Part shown: positions 8,222 through 16,494 of the stretch, piece by piece
Numbering within the stretch: the stretch's first letter is position 1
Layout of the letters: every line of letters begins with the position of its first letter
Assembly: GCF_017676385.1 (NCBI RefSeq)
Contig: NZ_JAFFZN010000031.1
Span: forward strand, 1-64,000
Source of the DNA: Streptomyces spirodelae
Lineage (GTDB): Bacteria > Actinomycetota > Actinomycetes > Streptomycetales > Streptomycetaceae
DNA length: 64,000 bases
Direction of reading: 5' to 3'
Position numbers and translations under genes: made by a program
Notes under the pieces: model-generated
The model's database searches: none
What the model was told of the DNA's origin: nothing
What the model saw: the letters and a program-made list of their open reading frames with translations, nothing else

Positions 8222-8509
8222 CGGACCCTCCGCCCAAGTCGATATGGCCGTGCGCTTGGTCGATGCGCACGGACGCGCAGATGAGGACGATACTCGCCGC
8301 TTCGGGTACCCGGTACACCGGGTCGCTTGCACCGTTACGGGGAATTGACGCGGTTTACCTCCGTATTGCCGCGGTCCTCGGTTCCCGAATCGCTTGTGTT
8401 TCCACCGTGTTCGCACGCACGTCTCCCCGGCGCCGCCGGGGCGGTCCTACGATCACCCCGACGCGTGGCAGGGCCGGACATCGGTGCCACCGGGAGAAGG
8501 GGAGAGCGC

Positions 8510-9682
8510 ATGGGACAGGAGCAGCAGCCGGGCCGCAGAACCGTGCTCGGGGCGGCGGCGGTGCTGGGCGCGGCGGGCACGGGCGCGGTCGCGCTCGGCG
8601 GCGGTACCGCGCAGGCCGCGGACCGCTCGCGGACCCGTACCGACGGGCGCGGGAGAGGCCACCGCGGTCTGCCCACCCCGGCCGTCATCGCGCACCGCGG
8701 CACCAGTGGCTACCGCCCCGAGCACACCTTCGGCTCCTATCAGCTCGCTCTCGACATGGGCGCCGACGTCATCGAGCAGGACCTGGTGCCCACCAAGGAC
8801 GGTCACCTGGTGTGCCGGCACGAGAACGACATCACCGCCACCACCGATGTCGCCGACCACCCTCAGTTCGCCTCCCGCAAGACCACCAAGACGGTGGACG
8901 GCAGGAAGATCACCGGCTGGTTCACCGAGGACTTCACCCTCAAGGAGCTCAAGACGCTGCGCGCCAAGGAGCGCATCCCGCAGCAGCGTCAGCACAACAC
9001 CCTCTACAACGGCCGCTGGGAGGTGCCCAGCTTCGAAGAGGTCCTCCGGTGGGCCGAGAAGGAGGGCAGGCGGCGCGGGCGCCCGGTGTGGCTCCACGTC
9101 GAGACGAAGCACCCCACCTACTTCCGCAAGCTGGGCCTCGGTCTGGAGAAGCCGCTGGCCAAGCTGTTGCGCCGGTACGGCCGGCACAAGGCGCACTCGC
9201 CCAACTTCCTGCAGTCCTTCGAGCCCAGCAGTATCCAGAAGCTGAGCGAGCTGGTGGACTGCCCCCGGGTCGTCCTGCTGTCGGGCCCCACCTCGCGCCC
9301 CTGGGACTTCGTGGAGGCGGGCGACCCGCGCACCGTCGCCGACCTGGTCCAGCCCGAGGGCCTGAAGTGGATAGCGGGCTTCGCGCAGGGCATCGGCCCC
9401 ACCCTCGACCTGATCATCCCCCGTAAGGAGGACGGCTCCCTCGGCGAGGAGACCACCCTCGTGCGGGACGCGCACGCGCGGAAGCTGGTGCTGCACCCGT
9501 ACACCATGCGCAACGAGAACACCTTCCTGCCCGCCGACTTCCGCGTGGGCGACGACCCGAACGCTTACGGCGATGCGTTCGGCGCCTTCAAGCGCTGGTT
9601 TGAGACGGGCATCGACGGCATCTTCTCGGACAACTGCGACACCGCGCTGCTGGCCGCTGCGGACTTCCGCGGCGACCACTGA
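8510..9682 (+). CDS. Tat-exported glycerophosphodiester phosphodiesterase
   Basis: GlpQ-type enzymes hydrolyse glycerophosphodiesters to glycerol-3-phosphate and an alcohol. The 390-residue precursor starts at ATG 8510 after GGGGAG. It carries a twin-arginine signal (GRRTVLGAAAVLGAAG, then an alanine-rich h-region ending AQA near residue 37). The mature part has the GDPD hallmarks AHRGTSGYRPEHTFGSY and VIEQDLVPTKDGHLVCRHE (catalytic His/Glu/Asp), and HVETKHP further on. It is therefore a secreted or cell-wall enzyme that could supply phosphate or glycerol from extracellular lipids. A GC-rich hairpin follows the stop. Confidence 0.92.
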   Translation: MGQEQQPGRRTVLGAAAVLGAAGTGAVALGGGTAQAADRSRTRTDGRGRGHRGLPTPAVIAHRGTSGYRPEHTFGSYQLALDMGADVIEQDLVPTKDGHLVCRHENDITATTDVADHPQFASRKTTKTVDGRKITGWFTEDFTLKELKTLRAKERIPQQRQHNTLYNGRWEVPSFEEVLRWAEKEGRRRGRPVWLHVETKHPTYFRKLGLGLEKPLAKLLRRYGRHKAHSPNFLQSFEPSSIQKLSELVDCPRVVLLSGPTSRPWDFVEAGDPRTVADLVQPEGLKWIAGFAQGIGPTLDLIIPRKEDGSLGEETTLVRDAHARKLVLHPYTMRNENTFLPADFRVGDDPNAYGDAFGAFKRWFETGIDGIFSDNCDTALLAAADFRGDH

Positions 9683-9716
9683 GCTGACGGGGTCCGTTCC
9701 ACCCGCACGAGTGAGA

Positions 9717-9749
9717 CGCCGCCCGTCCCGCAACCGGGGGCGGGCGGCG
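9717..9749 (+). terminator. Terminator hairpin after glycerophosphodiesterase gene
   Basis: CGCCGCCCG (9717-9725) pairs with CGGGCGGCG (9741-9749), and further C/G runs pair inside the loop. It lies between the phosphodiesterase stop and the sigma-factor-like gene. Confidence 0.55.
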
Positions 9750-9764
9750 CGCGTGCAGCGTCGT

Positions 9765-10436
9765 ATGACCCCACCCTCCTCACTGATGGAGCCGGGCCTG
9801 GCGGCGCTGCTGGACGCCGAGTGCGCCGCGGAAGCCGCGGCGCGGCCCGGCGCTGACGCCGACGATCTGCGGCAGGGCGTCTGGCTGCGCTGGCTGGAGC
9901 GACTGCGGGAGGCCGGACCACCCGCGGAGCCGGCCGGCTGGCTGGCCGCCGCTGTACGGGCCGAGGCGCGGGCGGCGGCGGGTGCCTGGGTGCGCGAGGT
10001 GCCGCGGGGGGACGAGCCCGCGCCCCGCCCGCCCCGGCAGCGGCGGATCACCGCAACTGACGGCACCGGCGATCCGGCCAGCGACACCGAGGCGCCGCTG
10101 CTGGCCGCCGAGCGGCACCGCGAACTGGCGGCCGCCCTCGGCGGACTGCCCGGGCGCTGCCCCGCCGTGCTGCGGGCACTGCTCTCCCGAAAAGATCCCA
10201 CATACCCCCAAATCGCCCATGAGTTGGGAATCTCACAGGGCGCGCTGGGCCCGCTGCGTTCCCGCTGTCTGGAATGCCTGCGCAGAATGCTCGCGGCAAA
10301 GGTTCCACCACCCGGAACTCAGGGAAGGGTGCGAGAGGCAACCGGCGTCACCAGGGCAGACTGCACGGACACGGCACCCTCACTCTCCCGTGCCCGTGCG
10401 CACACAACTTGGGGAGGCATGCGCACATGGGCATGA
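9765..10436 (+). CDS. ECF-type RNA polymerase sigma factor-like protein
   Basis: The 223-residue protein has a region-2-like segment (ADADDLRQGVWLRWLERL, about residues 27-44) followed by WLAAAVRAEARAA. A C-terminal region-4 helix-turn-helix is seen in LLSRKDPTYPQIAHELGISQ (about residues 140-160). Region 2 is short and lacks an obvious -10 recognition stretch, so it may be a divergent or non-canonical sigma factor. The last 50 residues are low complexity. No anti-sigma factor gene is adjacent. Its end overlaps the following acetyltransferase gene by 10 nt, implying co-expression. Confidence 0.65.
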   Translation: MTPPSSLMEPGLAALLDAECAAEAAARPGADADDLRQGVWLRWLERLREAGPPAEPAGWLAAAVRAEARAAAGAWVREVPRGDEPAPRPPRQRRITATDGTGDPASDTEAPLLAAERHRELAAALGGLPGRCPAVLRALLSRKDPTYPQIAHELGISQGALGPLRSRCLECLRRMLAAKVPPPGTQGRVREATGVTRADCTDTAPSLSRARAHTTWGGMRTWA

Positions 10437-10921
10437 GCGTGACCATCTCTGCGGCGGACGAGCGCGACGCCGAACAGATACTGAAGCTGCAGTACCTCTG
10501 CTTCCAGAGCGAGGCGGAGCTGTACGGCGACTACCGCATCGAGCCGCTCGTCCAGACGCTGGACGAACTCCGGGACGAACTGGCCGGTGGCTGCGTGATG
10601 GTGGCCCGGCTGGGCGAGGAGGTCGTCGGCACCGTGCGCGGCAAGGTCGACGCCGAGGGAACGGCGCGGATCGGCCGGCTGTGTGTGCACCCCCGCCTCC
10701 AGGGCCACGGCCTCGGCGGGCGGCTGCTCGCCGCCGTCGAGTCGGGACTCGCCGAGGAGTTCGCGCCCAAGCGCTACCACCTGGTGACCGGCAGCCGCAG
10801 TGAGGGCAATCTGCGGCTGTACCGCCGCCTGGGCTACACCCCGGTGGGAACCGAGCGCGACCGCCGGGTGACGCTGGTGGCTCTCGCCAAGGACGCGACC
10901 GAGTACGCCACCAGCGCGTAG
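10427..10921 (+). CDS. GNAT family N-acetyltransferase
   Basis: The 164-residue protein is a single GNAT domain. The acetyl-CoA pyrophosphate loop is visible as RLCVHPRLQGHGLGGRLL (motif A), followed by motif B in NLRLYRRLGYTPVGTERD. The RBS GGGGAGG (10411-10417) supports ATG 10427; a second ATG lies at 10433. The acceptor is unknown. It overlaps the sigma-factor-like gene upstream and is convergent with the small membrane protein gene that follows. Confidence 0.85.
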   Translation: MGMSVTISAADERDAEQILKLQYLCFQSEAELYGDYRIEPLVQTLDELRDELAGGCVMVARLGEEVVGTVRGKVDAEGTARIGRLCVHPRLQGHGLGGRLLAAVESGLAEEFAPKRYHLVTGSRSEGNLRLYRRLGYTPVGTERDRRVTLVALAKDATEYATSA

Positions 10922-10927
10922 GCGGAG

Positions 10928-11356
10928 CTAATCGTGGCGGGCCCGTAGCCACCACAGGCCCGTCAGCGGCAGGGCGACCGGGATGAAGAGGTAGCCCATT
11001 CCGTAGTCGGACCAGACGGTGGCGTCCGGGAAGGCGGAGGGCTCCGCCAGGGTCCAGGTGCCCACCGCCAGCACGCCGAACAGCTCCAGCGCGCAGCAGG
11101 TGAGGGCGGCTTTCCGGGCGCCCTCACCGCCGCGCACGAGGGAGAGCGTGATGAACGCGTACACCACGGCGGCGATCGCCGAGAGGATGTAGGCCAGCGG
11201 CGCCTCGTGGAAGCGGGTCGACAGCTGGACGGCCGAGCGCGAGGCTGCGCCCACCGTGAAGATGCCGTACAGCGTGACCAGGAGCTTGCCCGGGCCGGTG
11301 TTGATGCCCGCGCGCCGGGGCGCGGGCCCGGTTTTCGGGGTCGTCGGTTCAGCCAC
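10928..11356 (-). CDS. Small integral membrane protein, function unknown
   Basis: The 142-residue protein has a short polar N-terminus and about four hydrophobic helices (LLVTLYGIFTVGAAS, PLAYILSAIAAVVYAFITLSL, AALTCCALELFGVLAVGTW, GYLFIPVALPLTGLWWL). I recognise no catalytic motif. Its start overlaps the end of the next upstream membrane gene by 8 nt, so the pair is very likely one operon and may form a complex. Confidence 0.75.
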   Translation of the reverse strand: MAEPTTPKTGPAPRRAGINTGPGKLLVTLYGIFTVGAASRSAVQLSTRFHEAPLAYILSAIAAVVYAFITLSLVRGGEGARKAALTCCALELFGVLAVGTWTLAEPSAFPDATVWSDYGMGYLFIPVALPLTGLWWLRARHD

Positions 11357-11720
11357 CGGCGCCGCCTCCCCAGATATCGTAGAGCCGCACTTGGAGCACC
11401 GCCAGGACGACGGCGCCCGCGACCACCGTCAGCGAGCCCCACTTGGTGCGCTCCGTGAGGGAGACCAGTCCCACCACGGGTACGCAGGCGACGACGCCGA
11501 CCAGGTACGAGAAGAAGACCACCGAACCGTCGGCCGCTGTCTGCCCGCGGGCTGTCTGCACGATGCCGACGACCAGCTGTGCCAGGGCGAGCAGGGTCAC
11601 CACGGCCATGCCGATGAAGTGCCAGTCCTTGGTGGGCTGGTCGCGATAGGCCGCCCAGCCGCACCACGCGGCCAGCAAGAGCGCGGCCACGGCGAGCGTG
11701 ACGGTGAGCGGGGTGAGCAT
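11349..11720 (-). CDS. Small integral membrane protein, function unknown
   Basis: The 123-residue protein has about four membrane helices (LTPLTVTLAVAALLLAAWCG, FIGMAVVTLLALAQLVVGIV, VVFFSYLVGVVACVPVVGLV, LTVVAGAVVLAVLQVRLYD) joined by short loops. No enzymatic signature is visible. The ATG has no RBS but lies 7 nt after TAGACT (minus strand, 11733-11728), so the mRNA is probably leaderless. It overlaps the downstream membrane gene and is divergent from the HAD phosphatase gene. Confidence 0.72.
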   Translation of the reverse strand: MLTPLTVTLAVAALLLAAWCGWAAYRDQPTKDWHFIGMAVVTLLALAQLVVGIVQTARGQTAADGSVVFFSYLVGVVACVPVVGLVSLTERTKWGSLTVVAGAVVLAVLQVRLYDIWGGGAGG

Positions 11721-11790
11721 GTGAAGGAGTCTAAAAGGGCGCTCCGACCCGCCGACGCGCGCCCCCGAGCGCCCGCGTACGCTGCCCGGC

Positions 11791-12444
11791 ATGAAGTTCG
11801 AAGCCCCTCTGACCTTGCTGTTCGACAACGACGGCACGCTGCTCTCGTCCATGGACTCGGTGCTCAGGTGCTGGACGAAGTGGGCGCGGGAGTACGGGAT
11901 CAGCGCGGAGGACTTCGCCGCCGTCGAGCTGCATGGCCGGCCGGCCGCGGAGATCGTCGGTGATCTGCTGCCCGCCGAGCTGATCCCCGAGGCGCTGGCC
12001 CGGATCGAGCGGCTGGAGGTCGAGGATGTGCCGCGGGGCGGCGTCGTACCGCTGCCCGGTACCGCCGAACTGCTGGCCTCGCTGCCGGAGGGGAGCTGGG
12101 CCGTGGTGACCTCGGCCACCCGCGAACTGGCCGAGGCCCGGCTGCGCGCCGTGGGCATCGAGGCGCCACTGGTCGTGGCCGCCGACGACATCACCCGGGG
12201 CAAGCCCGACCCGGAGCCCTATCTGCTGGCGGCCGAGAAGCTGGGCGCCGATCCGGCCAGGTGCGTGGTCTTCGAGGACGCGCCCGCAGGGCTGGAGGCG
12301 GGCAGCAGGGCGGGGATGCGCACCGTGGGCTTGGCCACAACGCACCCCCGCGACCAGCTGGCGGCCGAGGTGGTCGTCGACCATCTGGGCTCGGTAACAG
12401 CGCAGGTCACAGCCTCGGGTGTGGCGCTCGTCGCAGAGGACTGA
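11791..12444 (+). CDS. HAD family hydrolase (phosphatase/phosphomutase type)
   Basis: The 217-residue protein is a class I-cap HAD phosphatase. Motif I is LFDNDGTLLSSMDSV, with the first D of the usual DxDGT followed by Asn (DNDGT) at about residues 12-16. Motif II is VVTSATRELAEARL, and motifs III/IV are GKPDPEPYLLAAEKLG and VVFEDAPAGLEAG. Such enzymes act on sugar phosphates or phosphoglycolate. The ATG lies 7 nt after TACGCT (11778-11783), so translation is probably leaderless. Confidence 0.88.
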   Translation: MKFEAPLTLLFDNDGTLLSSMDSVLRCWTKWAREYGISAEDFAAVELHGRPAAEIVGDLLPAELIPEALARIERLEVEDVPRGGVVPLPGTAELLASLPEGSWAVVTSATRELAEARLRAVGIEAPLVVAADDITRGKPDPEPYLLAAEKLGADPARCVVFEDAPAGLEAGSRAGMRTVGLATTHPRDQLAAEVVVDHLGSVTAQVTASGVALVAED

Positions 12445-12528
12445 GCGAGCCCCGGCGCACCGGGCGCCTGTCCATTTCAGCGTCCGGAATGCGGACAGCG
12501 GTCTCCGTGCCGTCCTCACCGTCTGGTT

Positions 12529-12912
12529 TACTTTGCCCCATGAACACGACGAGCTGCCGCACACTTGCGACCGAGGCGACCTTGACGCCCGGTGCTCGTT
12601 GTATGCCTCTGAGCGCCTGGCCGTCGCGCACCGCGCGGCGAATGTGTGCCTGCTGAGGGCCCCCGCCTGAGCTGACCGAGGCGACTCGCGCCCCGAAGCG
12701 AGTCACGAGCCCGCGCACCGAGCACCGCGGGCAGAGCCCCCGCCATCCCGCCGGGCCCTTCCGGGCTGCCGGCCGAAGCCGTGGCGGGCTCCCACGCGCA
12801 CCGCGAACACCGCAGCCGTGGGCGCACTCTGCCCGCACCGCGGCGGACCGCGCCGCGCGCCTGCCTCGACGGCACCGTAAGCGCTCATCCCACCGACACC
12901 ACGGATGTTTCT
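12529..12912 (+). promoter_or_regulatory. Structured leader of the methionine importer operon
   Basis: This 384-nt stretch before metN holds a TACTTT hexamer (12529-12534), a 38-codon ORF (12540-12656) and a perfect hairpin GACTCGC/GCGAGTC (12683-12689 and 12698-12704). A longer GC-rich stem closed by CCCGCCA/TGGCGGG (12739-12745 and 12782-12788) follows. The order start, short ORF, hairpin, terminator-like stem, structural gene is that of an attenuator. I could not match it to a SAM riboswitch. Confidence 0.5.
12540..12656 (+). CDS. Putative leader peptide rich in Cys and Met
   Basis: This 38-codon ORF begins 5 nt after a TACTTT hexamer, so it would be translated from a leaderless mRNA. Seven of 38 residues are sulfur amino acids: Met at 1, 22 and 35, and Cys at 6, 21, 36 and 38. 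The C-terminus reads ARRMCAC. It precedes a perfect hairpin by 26 nt. A ribosome stalling on Met or Cys codons there could control the downstream fold. I found no similarity to the RxHxDLxR-type leader peptides I know from sulfur genes, so its reality rests on position and composition. A competing 23-codon TTG frame overlaps it. Confidence 0.45.
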   Translation: MNTTSCRTLATEATLTPGARCMPLSAWPSRTARRMCAC

Positions 12913-14028
12913 GTGATCACGACAACGGACCTCACCAAGGTCTACCGCACGCGGGACCGCGAGGTCACCGCACTGGACGGCGTCGACCTCCACGTCAGGG
13001 AAGGCGAGGTCTTCGGCGTCGTCGGCCAGAGCGGCGCCGGGAAATCCTCGCTGATCCGCTGCGTCAACCTCCTCGAACGCCCCACCTCGGGGACCGTCAC
13101 CGTCGACGGCCAGGAGCTCACGGCCCTCGCCGGCAACGGCAAGCGCGCGGGCAGGGAACTGCGCGCGGCACGCGGCCGGATCGGCATGGTCTTCCAGCAC
13201 TTCAACCTGCTGTCCTCGCGCACCGTGCTCGGCAACGTCGAGCTGCCGCTGGAGATCCTGGGCCACTCCGGGCAGGAGCGCACCCGCAAGGCGCACGAGC
13301 TGCTCGACCTGGTCGGCCTCGCCGACCAGGCCAAGGCCCACCCGGCGCAGCTGTCCGGCGGCCAGAAGCAGCGCGTCGGCATCACCCGGGCGCTGGCGGG
13401 CGACCCCAAGGTGCTGCTCTCCGACGAGGCGACCTCGGCGCTCGACCCGGAGACCACCCGCTCCGTCCTCCAACTCCTCCGCGACCTCAAGGAACAGCTC
13501 GGCCTCACCGTGCTGCTGATCACGCACGAGATGGATGTCGTCAAGGCCGTCTGCGACTCGGCGGCGCTGATGAAGAACGGACGGATCACCGAGTCCGGCA
13601 CCGTTCCCGAGCTGCTGGCCACGCCCGGCTCCGAGCTGGCCCGCGAGCTCTTCCCGGTCGGCGGGGTGCCTTCGGCACCGGACCGTACGGTCGTGGACGT
13701 CACCTTCCACGGGGAGACGACGACCGAGCCGGTGATCTCCAAGCTGGCCCGGACCTACGAGGTGGACATCTCCATCCTGGGCGCCGCCATGGACACCGTC
13801 GCGGGCAGGCAGGTCGGCCGGATGCGGATCGAGCTGCCCGGCGGCTTCGAGGACAACGTGGTGCCCATCGGCTTCCTGCGCGAGCAGGGCCTCACCGTCG
13901 ATGTCGCGGCTGTCACGGACGTCACGCAGAACGCCAAGGACGCAAGGGACGCCAAGGGCGGCCAGAACGGCGGGAACACAGACGCCGTCGGCAGCACCGC
14001 CGGCCTCGTCGGGGAGGGTGCCAAGTGA
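12913..14028 (+). CDS. metN: Methionine ABC transporter ATP-binding protein MetN
   Basis: MetN powers uptake of methionine and derivatives. The 371-residue protein has Walker A GQSGAGKSS (about residues 38-46), Q-loop VFQHFNLL, signature LSGGQKQRV, Walker B LLSDEATSALDP and H-loop ITHEMD. A C-terminal NIL domain (about residues 270-335, VVDVTFHGETTTEPV onwards) normally binds methionine and trans-inhibits transport. The tail after it is Ala/Gly/Asn-rich. GTG 12913 is the first start before homology. The gene ends overlapping the permease start by 4 nt. Confidence 0.93.
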   Translation: MITTTDLTKVYRTRDREVTALDGVDLHVREGEVFGVVGQSGAGKSSLIRCVNLLERPTSGTVTVDGQELTALAGNGKRAGRELRAARGRIGMVFQHFNLLSSRTVLGNVELPLEILGHSGQERTRKAHELLDLVGLADQAKAHPAQLSGGQKQRVGITRALAGDPKVLLSDEATSALDPETTRSVLQLLRDLKEQLGLTVLLITHEMDVVKAVCDSAALMKNGRITESGTVPELLATPGSELARELFPVGGVPSAPDRTVVDVTFHGETTTEPVISKLARTYEVDISILGAAMDTVAGRQVGRMRIELPGGFEDNVVPIGFLREQGLTVDVAAVTDVTQNAKDARDAKGGQNGGNTDAVGSTAGLVGEGAK

Positions 14029-15554
14029 CCTGGTCGGAGATACAGCCGCTGCTCTTTCAGGGCTTCTGGGACACCCTCTACATGGTCGGCTGGTCGGCAC
14101 TGATCGCGCTCATCGGGGGCCTGCCGCTCGGCGTGCTGCTCGTGCTGACCGACAAGGGCGGAATGCTGCAGAACGCACCCGTCAACAAGGTCGTCGGCGC
14201 CGTGGTGAACGTCGGCAGGTCGCTGCCGTTCATCATCCTGCTGATCGCGCTGATTCCCTTCACCCGCCTGGTCGTCGGCCAGTCCGTCGGCTCAACGGCC
14301 GCCATCGTGCCGCTGGCCATCGGTGCGATCCCGTTCTTCGCGCGGCTGGTGGAGACCGCCGTTCGCGAGGTCGACCGGGGGCTGGTCGAGGCCGTGCAGG
14401 CGATGGGCGGCGGCACCCCCACCGTCGTCTTCAAGGCGCTGCTCCCGCAGGCGCTTCCGTCCCTGGTTGCAGGGCTGACCACGACCGTGATCGTGCTGAT
14501 CGGCTACTCGGCGATGGCCGGCACGGTCGGCGGTGGCGGCCTCGGCTCGGTGGCCGTGCAGTACGGCTATCAGCGCTTCGAGACCAGCGTCATGATCGCC
14601 ACGGTCGTCGCGCTCATCGTCATCGTCACCGCCGTGCAACTCGTCGGTGACGCCGTCGTACGGCTGCTGGCCGCGCGCCGGGGCGGTGCGGGCGGCGACG
14701 GGGGAGCGGGCAGGCGGCTCGCCCGGCTGGGCCGCGGCCGCACCGTCGCGGTGGCCGCAGCTGTCGTCGTCCCGCTGGCGCTGATCGGCTACGGGATCAA
14801 CCAGGGCGGCGAGGACAAGCAGACCCTCAAGGTCGCCGCCTCGCCGACCCCGCACGCCGAGATCCTGGAGTACGTCGAGAAGCACCTGGCCGCCAAGGAG
14901 GGGCTCGACCTCGACATCCGCAAGTTCAACGACTACGTGGTGCCCAACACGGCCACCGAGAGCGGCGAGGTCGACGCCAACTTCTTCCAGCACAAGCCCT
15001 ACCTCGACGACTTCAACAAGAAGCAGCACACCCACATCAGGCCGGTGGTCAACGTCGAGCTGGAGCCGCTGGGCCTCTACTCCAGGAAGGAGAAGAGCGT
15101 CAAAGGCATCGGGCCCGGAGACACCCTCGCCGTCCCCAACGACAGCACCAACGAGGGCCGCTCCCTCCACCTGCTCGCCGAGCACGGCCTCATCGAGCTG
15201 AAGCCCGGCGCAGGCCAGGAGGCCACCCTGGGCGACATCGCCGACGACAAGGGTCTGAAGTTCAAGGAGCTGGAGGCCGCCGCGGTGCCCCGCGCGCTGG
15301 ACGACGTGGACGCCGCCGTGATCAATGGCAACTACGCCGTCGACGCCGGCCTCAACCCGGCCAAGGACGCGCTGGTCGCCGAGCAGGCCGAGGGCAACCC
15401 GTACGCCAATTTCCTCGCGGTCAAGGACGGCAACCAGGACGACCCGCGGATCAAGAAGCTGGCCAAGCTGCTCAACTCCAAGCAGGTCAAGAAGTTCATC
15501 GAGGACAAATACCAGGGGGCCATCGAACCGGTCTTCGGGAATGTGGGATCGTGA
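14025..15554 (+). CDS. Fused methionine ABC permease and substrate-binding protein (MetI-MetQ)
   Basis: One 509-residue frame contains both halves that are usually separate genes. Residues 1-218 are a five-helix MetI permease, with the EAA loop EAVQAMGGGTPTVVFKALLP (about 122-141). A Gly/Arg-rich linker (219-238) leads to an added hydrophobic helix (about 240-258). Residues 267-509 are an NlpA/MetQ-type binding protein (ASPTPHAEILEYV, NFFQHKPYLDDFN, NYAVDAGLNP). Binding proteins of this family are normally lipoproteins, but no cysteine occurs anywhere in this product, so the receptor must be membrane-tethered. The added helix brings it to the outer face. The gene overlaps metN by 4 nt and ends before a terminator. 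Confidence 0.92.
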   Translation: MTWSEIQPLLFQGFWDTLYMVGWSALIALIGGLPLGVLLVLTDKGGMLQNAPVNKVVGAVVNVGRSLPFIILLIALIPFTRLVVGQSVGSTAAIVPLAIGAIPFFARLVETAVREVDRGLVEAVQAMGGGTPTVVFKALLPQALPSLVAGLTTTVIVLIGYSAMAGTVGGGGLGSVAVQYGYQRFETSVMIATVVALIVIVTAVQLVGDAVVRLLAARRGGAGGDGGAGRRLARLGRGRTVAVAAAVVVPLALIGYGINQGGEDKQTLKVAASPTPHAEILEYVEKHLAAKEGLDLDIRKFNDYVVPNTATESGEVDANFFQHKPYLDDFNKKQHTHIRPVVNVELEPLGLYSRKEKSVKGIGPGDTLAVPNDSTNEGRSLHLLAEHGLIELKPGAGQEATLGDIADDKGLKFKELEAAAVPRALDDVDAAVINGNYAVDAGLNPAKDALVAEQAEGNPYANFLAVKDGNQDDPRIKKLAKLLNSKQVKKFIEDKYQGAIEPVFGNVGS

Positions 15555-15616
15555 ACACCACGGCGAACCCCATGGACTGAGCCGGGGAAAGTCCCCGTGT
15601 CGACAAGTCTCTGATC

Positions 15617-15652
15617 AGCGCCGGGCCCCATCCGCCGAAGGGGCCCGGCGCT
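15617..15652 (+). terminator. Terminator of the methionine importer operon
   Basis: AGCGCCGGGCCCC (15617-15629) and GGGGCCCGGCGCT (15640-15652) form a perfect 13-bp stem with a 10-nt loop, 62 nt after the metI-metQ stop. Confidence 0.85.
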
Positions 15653-15707
15653 GCACATCCCGGTGCCGATGCTGCATGCTGTGCACCCCGACGTGTAGGA
15701 GCGGCGC

Positions 15708-16394
15708 ATGACCTCGACCTTCCCGGACATCTCGATCAGCACGGACCGGCTCGTGCTGCGCCCGTTCGAGGAAGCGGACGTCCCAGCGCTCACCGCGATG
15801 ATGGCCGACGACCAGATCACCGCCTGGATGGCGGCGCCGGTGCCCTACACCGAGGCGGAGGCCCGCACCTTCATCACCCGCGGCGCCCCCGCCCGGCGCA
15901 CCTCGGGCGACGGCATCGTCTTCGCCGTCACCGAACTGCTCACCGAGCGCCTCGTGGGCCTGGTCGAACTGCGCGACACCGACTGGCGGGTGCTCTCCGC
16001 GCACGCCTCCTACGCCACCGCCTCCTGGGCCCGTGGCGAGGGCTACGCCTCCGAGTCGCTGGCGGCCGTCGCGCAATGGCTCTTCCAGGACCAGAAGTTC
16101 GAACGCCTGGAGATCCGCACGGCCGCCGACAACACCGCCGCCCAGCAGGTCGCACAGAAGCTCGGCTGCATCAGTGAGGGAGTGCTGCGCAACGCCTGGA
16201 TAGCGCGCAGCCGCACCGAGAACTGGGACTCGTCCAGGCCGGATTCCGGCGGCGGCTGGGCGGACATCCGCACCGACCTCATCGTCTGGAGTCTGCTCCC
16301 CGAGGATCTCGACGGAGCCTTCGAGGGCACCTTCGACCAGTCCGCTGAGGCGGGCGGCTACGTGCCCTACCCCGGCTGGCCCCAGCGGCACTGA
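15708..16394 (+). CDS. GNAT family acetyltransferase (RimJ/RimL type)
   Basis: The 228-residue protein fits the RimJ/RimL-like GNAT_3 group that acetylates N-termini or small amines. The family start is RLVLRPFEEADVPALTAMM (about residues 10-28). The CoA-binding stretch is GEGYASESLAAVAQWLF, and AADNTAAQQVAQKLGC is the usual motif B (about 140-155). The RBS AGGAG lies just before the ATG. It sits alone between two operons; its substrate is unknown. Confidence 0.85.
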   Translation: MTSTFPDISISTDRLVLRPFEEADVPALTAMMADDQITAWMAAPVPYTEAEARTFITRGAPARRTSGDGIVFAVTELLTERLVGLVELRDTDWRVLSAHASYATASWARGEGYASESLAAVAQWLFQDQKFERLEIRTAADNTAAQQVAQKLGCISEGVLRNAWIARSRTENWDSSRPDSGGGWADIRTDLIVWSLLPEDLDGAFEGTFDQSAEAGGYVPYPGWPQRH

Positions 16395-16494
16395 CCGCCC
16401 CGCGCGCCGGGCGCCGGAGCTGTCCGCCGCCGCAGGGGGTACCCTCAGTGGGCCCCGACCTGCGATGAGCACAGACAGCCAGGAGACACCCGCC

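Noticed and set aside
12599..12670. A 23-codon TTG-started frame (with RLAVAHRAANVC) overlapping the Cys/Met-rich leader ORF
   Set aside because: It only loosely resembles known leader peptides, has no RBS and no start signal; the leaderless ATG frame fits better.
12660..12912. SAM riboswitch before metN
   Set aside because: Neither the SAM-I nor the SAM-IV core could be matched by eye; a covariance search would be decisive.
14680..14830. Frameshift or merge error joining metI and metQ
   Set aside because: The junction encodes a sensible linker and helix with no compressed homopolymer that would explain it, though read evidence cannot be seen here.
16476..16494. Sequence like a cobalamin-riboswitch B12 box just before cobL (AGCCAGGAGACACCCGCC)
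   Set aside because: It has a 2-nt insertion, and the conserved upstream elements are missing; the AGGAG is simply the cobL RBS.
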